DNA of 12,150 nucleotides from Actinocrinis sp046724665 (lineage in GTDB: Bacteria > Actinomycetota > Actinomycetes > Streptomycetales > Catenulisporaceae): contig JBKOWZ010000194.1 of NCBI GenBank assembly GCA_046724665.1, positions 1-12,150 of the forward strand, read 5' to 3'. The position numbers and the translations under genes were made by a program. How positions within the stretch are numbered: position 1 is the stretch's first letter; every line of letters starts with the position of its first letter. Below the pieces are notes generated by a model, which searched no databases, was not told the DNA's origin, and saw nothing but the letters and a program-made list of their open reading frames with translations. Of this stretch, positions 1 through 5,762 are shown piece after piece.

Positions 1-1014
1 GGCGTAGGCGTCGGGGGCTATGTTGCCGCCACTGAGTACGGCCACGTAGTTGCGTCCGGCTGGTAGTTCGCTGCTGTGCTCGAGGTATGCGGCGACGGCC
101 ACGGCGCCGCCGGGCTCGGCGACCAGCCGCGCTGACGTTGCCAGCGTGCGGACGGCGTCGCGGATCGCCGATTCCGTGACGGTGAGCACGTCGTCCACCA
201 GTGTACGTATATGTTCCCAGGTCAGCTCGCCGACGCTGGTGGAACGCAGGGCGTCGGCCATGGTGCGCCAGGTCTCGCTGACCGGCCAGGCCGTGCGTTC
301 GCCGGCGCGCAGGGAGGCGTGCGCGTCGGCTGCCAGTTCGGGTTCGACTCCGTAGACCGAGGCCGCCGGGATCAGATGGTTGATGGCGATGGCGAGGCCC
401 GAGACCAGCCCGCCGCCGCTGACGGGCGCGAGCACCGCGTCTACCGAGAAGCCCTGTTCGGCGGCCTGTTCGGCGATTTCCAGGCCGATGGTGCCCTGGC
501 CGGCGATGACCCGCGGGTCGTCGAAGGGATGGATCAGGGTCCTGCCGGTAATGCCGGCGAGCCGGCGCGTCTCCTGCTCGCGCAGCTCCGGCGGCACGCG
601 TACCACGGTCGCACCCAGCGCCTGCGTCGCGGCCACCTTGTTCGCCGCCGCGCCTTCCGGGATGACGATCATCGCATCGATGCCGAACCGCCTGGCCGCG
701 TAGGCGACCGCCTGTGCGTGGTTGCCGCTGGAGACGGCGATGACTCCGGCCTCGCGGGCGCTCGGCTCGAGCGCGGCGAGCGCGTTGACCGCGCCGCGGA
801 TCTTGAACGCGCCGATCGGTTGGAGGCTCTCCGCCTTGATCCACAGCGGTCGCCGCGGGTCGGACCAGGGGCAGGGCAGCAGCGGCGTGCGCACCGCGAT
901 GCCGGCGATGCGCTTTGCGGCTTGCTGGACCTCGGTGAACCGCACCAGGCGCGGATCGTCGGGGACGGAGCCGTCGTGCGCGTCCGTGATCGGTGCGGTG
1001 GGCGCGTCGCTCAT
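1..1014 (-). CDS. PLP-dependent serine/threonine dehydratase (threonine ammonia-lyase family), 3' end outside window
   Basis: A fold-type II PLP enzyme that most likely deaminates L-threonine or L-serine to the 2-oxo acid and ammonia in the cytoplasm. I translated the minus strand from the ATG at 1014; 338 codons are open to the window edge. The PLP lysine is K71 in GAFKIRGA (68-75). The substrate loop SSGNHAQ is at 95-101, the phosphate-binding glycine loop SGGGL at 199-203, and the C-terminal cofactor-contacting LSGGN at 327-331. LSGGN usually lies close to the C terminus in the short (about 320-340 residue) members, so only a few codons are probably missing and no ACT regulatory domain is expected, although one could lie outside the window. 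The start is supported by GAAGGGGGAC (complement of 1021-1030) just upstream. Serine racemase, or a more specialised dehydratase, cannot be excluded from motifs. The gene is divergent from the rest and probably not part of the glycan locus. Confidence 0.93.
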   Translation of the reverse strand, partial: MSDAPTAPITDAHDGSVPDDPRLVRFTEVQQAAKRIAGIAVRTPLLPCPWSDPRRPLWIKAESLQPIGAFKIRGAVNALAALEPSAREAGVIAVSSGNHAQAVAYAARRFGIDAMIVIPEGAAANKVAATQALGATVVRVPPELREQETRRLAGITGRTLIHPFDDPRVIAGQGTIGLEIAEQAAEQGFSVDAVLAPVSGGGLVSGLAIAINHLIPAASVYGVEPELAADAHASLRAGERTAWPVSETWRTMADALRSTSVGELTWEHIRTLVDDVLTVTESAIRDAVRTLATSARLVAEPGGAVAVAAYLEHSSELPAGRNYVAVLSGGNIAPDAYA

Positions 1015-1069
1015 CGGTCCGTCCCCCTTCGCTCTTCTTCGTCCTTGTCGCGCGGGTAACTGGGAATCG

Positions 1070-1097
1070 ATCATAGAGGGGTCCGCGATGCGGACAA
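1070..1097 (-). promoter_or_regulatory. sigma70-like promoter for the dehydratase gene
   Basis: Read on the minus strand there is TTGTCC (1097-1092), a 16-base spacer, and TATGAT (1075-1070). TATGAT is one base from the TATAAT consensus and TTGTCC matches TTGACA at four of six positions. Transcription would start near 1063 and give a leader of about 49 bases before the ATG at 1014. The assignment rests on pattern only. Confidence 0.6.
1081..1095. promoter_or_regulatory. palindromic operator candidate GTCCGC-GAT-GCGGAC
   Basis: A perfect inverted repeat with 6-base arms and a 3-base centre lies inside the spacer of the dehydratase promoter and covers part of its -35 element. A dimeric repressor bound here would block that promoter. 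The site is also about 90 bases upstream of the divergent gene at 1181. No regulator gene is in the window, so the binding protein is unknown. Confidence 0.4.
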
Positions 1098-1180
1098 TGC
1101 GCGAGATTCTCAGCTTTCGAAGTTAAACCGTGGTCTACTGGCGGGTAGAAGCCGAAGGGGATGCTTGACAGGGGGCGCGG

Positions 1181-1546
1181 ATGAGGCGGATCACCTATCT
1201 GCACGGGCCTGCGCAATGTACGGTCGTCCTGGCCGACCTCGACTCGGGCGCCGCCGCGCTGGCGCTGCCGCAGGACGCGCTGACCGCGGCGGTGCGCATC
1301 GGCGCCGTGCTGGCCAGGAACTACGGCAAGCTGCTGCCCGGCGAGTATCAGGCCGTGGTCGAGGGCGAGAACGGGGCGGGCCCGGTCGTGGTCACCGAGG
1401 ACGACCCCCGCGTGTTGCAGGCGCGGGACCTGTTCGCCGGGATCGCGCAGGGCCGGGACTACACGGCCGAGGAATTCGGGGCGGTACGCGAAGCGGTGGG
1501 CGCCAGGGTCACCACTGCGAGTGGTCACTCCGGGCGATCGACGTAG
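1181..1546 (+). CDS. hypothetical protein, 121 residues
   Basis: I do not recognise this family. The reading frame has strongly G/C-biased third positions and a balanced soluble composition: a hydrophobic N-terminal part (residues 1-45), an acidic stretch around EDD (residues 73-75), and a Ser/Thr/Gly tail. There is no signal peptide, no membrane segment and a single cysteine (C13). The residues after about 110 look unstructured. AGGGGG at 1170-1175, five bases before the ATG, is a good ribosome binding site and fixes this start. The ORF at 1165-1617 in another frame is Arg/Gly-rich and looks like a shadow. The gene is divergent from the dehydratase and is followed by 163 non-coding bases, so it is probably a single transcription unit. 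Confidence 0.7.
   Translation: MRRITYLHGPAQCTVVLADLDSGAAALALPQDALTAAVRIGAVLARNYGKLLPGEYQAVVEGENGAGPVVVTEDDPRVLQARDLFAGIAQGRDYTAEEFGAVREAVGARVTTASGHSGRST
1511..1525 (+). other. short hairpin at the end of the hypothetical gene
   Basis: ACCACT-GCG-AGTGGT is a perfect 6-base stem with a 3-base loop within the last 12 codons of the 121-residue gene. It has no T-run after it, so it does not qualify as a standard intrinsic terminator. It might still contribute to transcript ending or stability. Confidence 0.25.
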
Positions 1547-1551
1547 GCGCT

Positions 1552-1638
1552 GCGGGTACTCGCAGGCGGGGCGGGTACTATTCGACGGCATGTGGACGAG
1601 CCAGAGTGTGCGGTTGAGCTGGAGAGTGTGGACGAGCC
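1552..1638. repeat. cluster of short direct repeats upstream of the GT-C gene
   Basis: Three pairs of direct repeats lie close together. GCGGGTACT occurs at 1552-1560 and 1571-1579 (19 bases apart). TGTGGACGAGCC occurs at 1591-1602 and 1627-1638 (36 bases apart). AGAGTGTG occurs at 1603-1610 and 1623-1630. No convincing ORF covers the segment. The repeats could be regulator sites or simply the product of local duplication. Confidence 0.45.
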
Positions 1639-1649
1639 GGGGCGGCGCC

Positions 1650-1682
1650 GTTACCACACGGTCACACATGTGTCACATTCCG
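1650..1682 (+). promoter_or_regulatory. three 11-bp direct repeats, candidate OmpR/PhoP-family binding box
   Basis: Three consecutive 11-base units begin GTTACC (1650), GTCACA (1661) and GTCACA (1672), so the GTYAC core recurs exactly every 11 bases. OmpR/PhoB-class response regulators bind such repeats one helical turn apart, and the Streptomyces PhoP box is built from GTTCACC-like units of 11 bases. The box ends 15 bases before the TAGCTT element at 1698, where a -35 element would otherwise lie. Within it, ACACATGTGT (1664-1673) is also a perfect palindrome, so a dimeric regulator is an alternative reading. Confidence 0.4.
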
Positions 1683-1697
1683 TTTTCAGCAGGTCGT

Positions 1698-1703
1698 TAG
1701 CTT
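1698..1703 (+). promoter_or_regulatory. -10 element of a probable leaderless promoter for the GT-C gene
   Basis: TAGCTT fits the actinobacterial TANNNT pattern and ends six bases before the GTG at 1710, which places transcription start on the first base of the start codon. No Shine-Dalgarno sequence lies at a useful distance, which is what a leaderless transcript predicts. No good -35 hexamer is seen 16-18 bases upstream, suggesting dependence on an activator. Confidence 0.45.
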
Positions 1704-1709
1704 CCGGCC

Positions 1710-3050
1710 GTGACGACGGACGCTCAGAATGTGGCGCGCGCAGTGCCCGCGCGATGGCGGAACGGGTCCGTGGCGCGGTGGAGCCCGCTGCGCCGGCTGA
1801 TCGCCGGGGCGGTGCTGATCACCGCCGTGTTCACCGTGTTGCAGGCGGTGGATTACCGGCAGAACGTGCCGTCCAACGACACCTATCAATATGCGCGCCA
1901 GACGCTGCACTACCTCGGCCGGTCGCATGACCAGGCCGTACACGGTGCGACGCAGATGTTCTGCCAGGACGTCGGGCAGTCCACGTTGCGCAACGCCGCG
2001 ATCGACCAGGGCGTCGATATCAGCAACTCCTCCACCTACGACGCGTGCATGCGGATATACCACGACGGCCTGACGCCGAATTCGCCGCGCTACCTCGCCA
2101 TCTTCACCTCGCGGCCCGGATACCCGCTGCTGGCGGCCGTCTTCGCCGGCCCCTTCGGGCTGCGCGCGGGGCTGTGGCTCGCGGCGCTGCTGTGCACGCT
2201 GGCCGCCGGCGCGCTGGTGCTCATCCTGCTGCGTTCGGCCGGGGCCGGGGTGCTCACCGCGCTCGCGGGCCAGGCGATCTTCCTCGCCGCGCCGACCGGC
2301 TACTGGGGCAGCCGCATGCTCACCGACGGCCCTTCGCTCGCCGCCACGATGCTCGCGCTGCTCGGCGCCTGGCAGTTGACCAGGCAGCGGCTGCGACTGG
2401 GCACGATCTCGCTGCTCGCCGGGTTCGCCTTCGGCTTTCTGGTCAGGTACTCCTCGGAGACGATGGTCGCCGCGGCGCTCGCGGTCGGCGCGGGGTTCTG
2501 CCTGTGGCGGGTGCCGTCGAGCCGGACCCGCGGGACCAGGTGGCTCCTCGGGCTCGCGACCGGCGGCGCGCTCGTGTCGCAGCTCGCGACGACCGCGCTC
2601 GGCTGGCCGGGGATACCGGAGTCGATGCAGGACACCTTCACCAAGCACTTCATCCGTCCGGACGTGCCGAATCCGATCGTCCGGCTGCTCTCGCTCAACC
2701 TGCGGTTCTGGACGTACTATCCGGTGCTCGAACCGACCGCGCTGCTGCTGGCGCTCGGGCTGGTCGTCGTCGGGGCGGCGCTGTGGCGGCGCGACGCGGT
2801 GTTCGCGGCGCTCACCGTCGTGGTCGCCGCGACCGGTGTCGGCACGGTGATCGCGCACCCGGTAGCCTCGCAGGCGGACCGCCTCATGGTGGCCGTGTGG
2901 CTGCTGGTCGCGCTGGGCGTGCCGCTGCTGGTGGCGGACCTGCGCGGGCGCGGCGTGTCCGGGCCCGCGGCCGGGTTGCCGGGCGAGGTGGACCACGCCG
3001 CGGCGCGGCTGACAGGATCCGAACGGACGTACGTCGCGGAATCCGTCTAG
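1710..3050 (+). CDS. multipass membrane glycosyltransferase, GT-C type
   Basis: This 446-residue integral membrane protein has about ten hydrophobic segments (roughly 30-47, 137-155, 157-175, 180-197, 207-222, 229-247, 252-267, 278-297, 340-359, 363-383 and 393-411, some of which may be half-segments). The GT-C layout is seen: one N-terminal helix, then a long polar loop (about 48-135) starting with SNDTYQYARQTLHY (55-68), where acidic D57 is a candidate catalytic residue. Such enzymes usually transfer sugars from polyprenyl-phosphate donors on the outer face of the membrane. C85 and C113 are the only loop cysteines and could form a disulfide. The start is GTG with no Shine-Dalgarno but a well-placed -10 element. 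It leads the group of glycosyltransferase genes and is followed after 37 bases by a GT4 gene. Donor, acceptor and exact family are not identified; a polymer-modifying membrane protein outside GT-C remains possible. Confidence 0.75.
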   Translation: MTTDAQNVARAVPARWRNGSVARWSPLRRLIAGAVLITAVFTVLQAVDYRQNVPSNDTYQYARQTLHYLGRSHDQAVHGATQMFCQDVGQSTLRNAAIDQGVDISNSSTYDACMRIYHDGLTPNSPRYLAIFTSRPGYPLLAAVFAGPFGLRAGLWLAALLCTLAAGALVLILLRSAGAGVLTALAGQAIFLAAPTGYWGSRMLTDGPSLAATMLALLGAWQLTRQRLRLGTISLLAGFAFGFLVRYSSETMVAAALAVGAGFCLWRVPSSRTRGTRWLLGLATGGALVSQLATTALGWPGIPESMQDTFTKHFIRPDVPNPIVRLLSLNLRFWTYYPVLEPTALLLALGLVVVGAALWRRDAVFAALTVVVAATGVGTVIAHPVASQADRLMVAVWLLVALGVPLLVADLRGRGVSGPAAGLPGEVDHAAARLTGSERTYVAESV

Positions 3051-3087
3051 TCGGTGTCTTCCAGGAACAGCGAGACAGGCGAGATAA

Positions 3088-4290
3088 ATGAATGTGCTGA
3101 TGCTGGTCATGTCCGACGTGGCGCATGACTCGCGCGTGCTGCGGGAGGCCGTCGCGCTGGCCGAGCAGGGGCACGTGATCCACATCGTCGGCAAGGATGT
3201 GCCGTCGGACTGGAATCCGCCGCGTGGGGTTACCGTCGAGTCGGTTTCGGGAGGCGGGGGACTCAAGTCGTCCTCGGCGGCGTCTGCGTCGCCCGGCGGG
3301 TCCTCGTCGGCGGTGCGGCGGACCGCGCGCTGGCTGCTGCTGCCGCAGCATCGGCAGAAGGTGTGGCGCACCTGGTGCGCGCGGGCCGAGGCCGCGCTCG
3401 CCGGGCGCAAGTTCGACGTCGTACACGCGCATGACTTCAACGTCCTGCGGCTCGCGGCGCGGCTGGCCGACCGCGACGGCGCCCGGCTGGTGTACGACTC
3501 GCACGAGTGGTGGTCCGGCCGTGAGCGGCACGGCCGGCCGACGCCGCTGGAGCGGTCGCGCGAACGGCGCGCCGAGCAGCAGATCGTGCGGCGTGCCGAC
3601 GCCGTGCTGACCGTCAGCGACGGGATCGCCGAGCGGCTGGGGCGGTGGCGCGGCGAAGCCGGGCACGGCGGCCGGGTCGCGGTCGTGCGCAACACGTTCC
3701 CGAGCCTGCGCGGCACGAGCCTCGCGGCGAGCGACGAAGAGATAACGCACGTCGCGCTTCGGCAGCGGCCGGCAGGGGTCGTATACGCCGGCCGCATCGG
3801 TCCGGCGCGCGACCTCGAGACGCTCGTTCCCGCCGCCGCGGCGGCCGGGCTCGACGCGGTGCTGATGGGCCCGGCGGATCGCGAGTACCTGCCCCGGATC
3901 CAGGCCGCAGCCGGAAACGTGAAGATCGAGCCGGCGCGGCCGGTGGACGAGGTTGACGAGGTGCTGCGGCGCGCCGGGATCTCCGTCGTCACCCTCACGG
4001 ACAGCTGCGAGAACCACCGCCTCGCCCTGCCGAACAAGCTCTTCCACGCCACGCGCGCCGGGGTTCCGGTCGTGGCGGCCGACCTGCCGGAGATGCGCCG
4101 CCTCGTCACGCAGTACGGCCTCGGCACGCTTTACCGGCCCGGCGACGTCGCGTCGATGCGCGCGGCGCTGGAGAAGCTCGCGGCCGAGTACCCGCGCTGG
4201 TGCGCGCAGGTGGCGAAGGCGAAGGCCGACCTGTCCTGGGAGCGGGACGCCGCCGTGCTCGTCGGCGTGTACGAATCGCTGGCGGCGTGA
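3088..4290 (+). CDS. GT4-type glycosyltransferase
   Basis: A 400-residue two-domain GT-B enzyme, probably cytoplasmic and adding a sugar from an NDP-sugar to a lipid-linked glycan. The N-terminal Rossmann domain has HDSRVLREA (13-21), HAHDFN (113-118) and YDSHEWW (136-142). RADAVLTVSDGI (169-180) leads into the linker, and the C-terminal domain begins at VVYAGRIGPARDLE (231-244). The donor-site segment LPNKLFHATRAGVPVV (314-329) has His320 where relatives, including the next gene, have the Glu of FEY. Residues 54-75 form a Gly/Ser-rich loop. The start codon follows GACAGGCGAG, only a weak ribosome binding site. The TGA overlaps the next gene's ATG by one base, suggesting translational coupling. 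Sugar specificity cannot be read. Confidence 0.9.
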   Translation: MNVLMLVMSDVAHDSRVLREAVALAEQGHVIHIVGKDVPSDWNPPRGVTVESVSGGGGLKSSSAASASPGGSSSAVRRTARWLLLPQHRQKVWRTWCARAEAALAGRKFDVVHAHDFNVLRLAARLADRDGARLVYDSHEWWSGRERHGRPTPLERSRERRAEQQIVRRADAVLTVSDGIAERLGRWRGEAGHGGRVAVVRNTFPSLRGTSLAASDEEITHVALRQRPAGVVYAGRIGPARDLETLVPAAAAAGLDAVLMGPADREYLPRIQAAAGNVKIEPARPVDEVDEVLRRAGISVVTLTDSCENHRLALPNKLFHATRAGVPVVAADLPEMRRLVTQYGLGTLYRPGDVASMRAALEKLAAEYPRWCAQVAKAKADLSWERDAAVLVGVYESLAA

Positions 4291-5738
4291 TGGGCGAGCC
4301 GCTCGGGCACGTGGTGATGTTGGTCGCGAACGGCGTCGCGGGCGACTCGCGGGTGCAGAAGATCGCGTGGTCGATGGCCGATGCCGGTTGGCGGGTCACG
4401 CTGGTCGGGCGCGCGCCGGGTTCGCAGGTCGAGCGGTTCCGGCTGAAGGACGCCGACGTCGTGCTCGTGCCGGTGCCGAAGGTCGTGTCAGGGTACGAAA
4501 AGTCGCGGCTGCGAGGCGGGGGAGCGGTCGCGAAGCGCGTCGAGTACCGCAAGGCGCGCGCGGCGCTGGCAGATCGCGACGCGCGCACCGGGGGGCGGCT
4601 GCGCTCGGCCGCGGCGGCGCGTACCCGCGGGTGGCTCGATGAGCATCAGGAGGCTGACGAGCTCGTCGGGCGGATGGGCCGGGGACCGGTCGGCGGCGCG
4701 GCGAAGCTCGCGGTGTCCGGCGCGCTCGGGCTGGCGGACCCGCGCGGCGGCTGGCGGCAGTTCAACCCCTGGTTCGCGGACCTCGAACTCGCGGTCGCGC
4801 CGGTGGTGGCGGAGCTGCGGCCCGACCTGATCCACGCGCACGACTTCCACATGGTCGGCATCGGCGCGCGACTGGCCGCCACGCTCAGCACGCCGGAGCA
4901 TCGGGTGCGCTGGGTCTACGACGCGCACGAATACCTCGCCGGGATCGACGTCCCGAAGCGCTGGGACGCGCGCCGCGTGCTGCGTAAACGCATGCTGGTC
5001 GGCGTCGAGCGCGAGTACATTCGCCGCGCCGACGCGGTGGTGACCGTCTCGGACGGGATCGCGGACCTGCTGGCGGCGGACCATCAGCTGCCGGAGAAGC
5101 CGCTCGTCGTGCTCAACGCGCCGGTGATCAGCAGCAAGGCGAGTGGCCGCAGGTTGCGTGACGACGTCGGTGTGGGAGAGGGCACGCCGCTGCTGCTGTA
5201 CAGCGGCGGGATGTCGCCCCGGCGCGGGGTCGCGACGGTGATCGACGCGCTCGTGCCGCTGGCTGACGTGGACGCGCACCTGGCGCTGATCGCGCGCGAG
5301 AACGACCCCGACGTCGATGCGCTGCGCAGGCGCGCGGTCGAGCGCGGCGTGGCAGATCGGGTGCACGTTGTTCCTTACGTCCCGGTGGATGAGGTCGTGC
5401 CCTACATCGAGTCGGCGACGATCGGCGTGGTGCCGATCCTGCACCACCCGAACCACGAGCTCTCGCTGATCACCAAGTACTTCGAGTATCTGCACGCTTG
5501 CCTGCCGATCCTGACCAGCGACGTGCGGGAGATGGCCGCGACGACGCGGCGGCTCGGCGTCGGCGAGGTCTTCGTCGCGGGGGACGCGAACTCGCTGGCT
5601 GAGGCGGTGCGGCGGATGCTCGCCGACCTCGATGCGTATAAGAAGGTGTACGCGGGTCCTGGCGATCCGCGTGGCGCGTCGCTGTGGGAGGAGCAGGCGA
5701 CGAAGCTCGACGCGCTGTACCGGAGGCTGCTGGCCTGA
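4290..5738 (+). CDS. GT4-type glycosyltransferase with a long N-domain insertion
   Basis: A 482-residue GT-B enzyme and likely paralog of the preceding gene. Shared landmarks in the same order are GDSRVQKIA (18-26), HAHDFH (182-187), VYDAHEY (209-215), RADAVVTVSDGI (246-257) and LLYSGGMSPRRG (302-313). The donor segment SLITKYFEYLHACLPIL (392-408) carries the expected Glu399. Between the first sheet strands and HAHD there are about 100 more residues than in the neighbour (about 65-165), rich in Arg, Ala and Gly and strongly basic; this might contact membrane lipid or acceptor. The ATG at 4290 is chosen because it overlaps the upstream stop and puts the Rossmann fold at residue 7; GTG at 4287 is an alternative. 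An open extension back to 4200 lies inside the upstream gene and is unlikely to be used. The gene converges with the epimerase gene 24 bases later. Confidence 0.9.
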   Translation: MGEPLGHVVMLVANGVAGDSRVQKIAWSMADAGWRVTLVGRAPGSQVERFRLKDADVVLVPVPKVVSGYEKSRLRGGGAVAKRVEYRKARAALADRDARTGGRLRSAAAARTRGWLDEHQEADELVGRMGRGPVGGAAKLAVSGALGLADPRGGWRQFNPWFADLELAVAPVVAELRPDLIHAHDFHMVGIGARLAATLSTPEHRVRWVYDAHEYLAGIDVPKRWDARRVLRKRMLVGVEREYIRRADAVVTVSDGIADLLAADHQLPEKPLVVLNAPVISSKASGRRLRDDVGVGEGTPLLLYSGGMSPRRGVATVIDALVPLADVDAHLALIARENDPDVDALRRRAVERGVADRVHVVPYVPVDEVVPYIESATIGVVPILHHPNHELSLITKYFEYLHACLPILTSDVREMAATTRRLGVGEVFVAGDANSLAEAVRRMLADLDAYKKVYAGPGDPRGASLWEEQATKLDALYRRLLA

Positions 5739-5762
5739 GCGGTGTTTGAGCAGTGGGGCCGG

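Noticed and set aside
211..1059. Plus-strand ORF of 282 codons over the dehydratase
   Set aside because: The opposite strand carries all dehydratase signatures; this frame is an Arg/Gly/Asp-rich shadow.
1165..1170. Perfect TTGACA hexamer before the gene at 1181
   Set aside because: There is no -10 hexamer 16-18 bases downstream, where the sequence is already coding; the hexamer probably arises by chance beside the ribosome binding site.
1165..1617. Alternative 150-codon ORF overlapping the 121-residue gene
   Set aside because: It is Gly/Arg-rich, lacks a ribosome binding site, and its third positions do not show the G/C bias seen in the 1181 frame.
1686..4127. Minus-strand ORF of 813 codons
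   Set aside because: It is antisense to the GT-C and GT4 genes, rich in Arg, Pro and Ser, with no domain; a shadow typical of very GC-rich DNA.
5739..5762. Possible bidirectional terminator between the converging genes
   Set aside because: Only 24 bases lie between the stops and they show no stable stem followed by a T-run on either strand.
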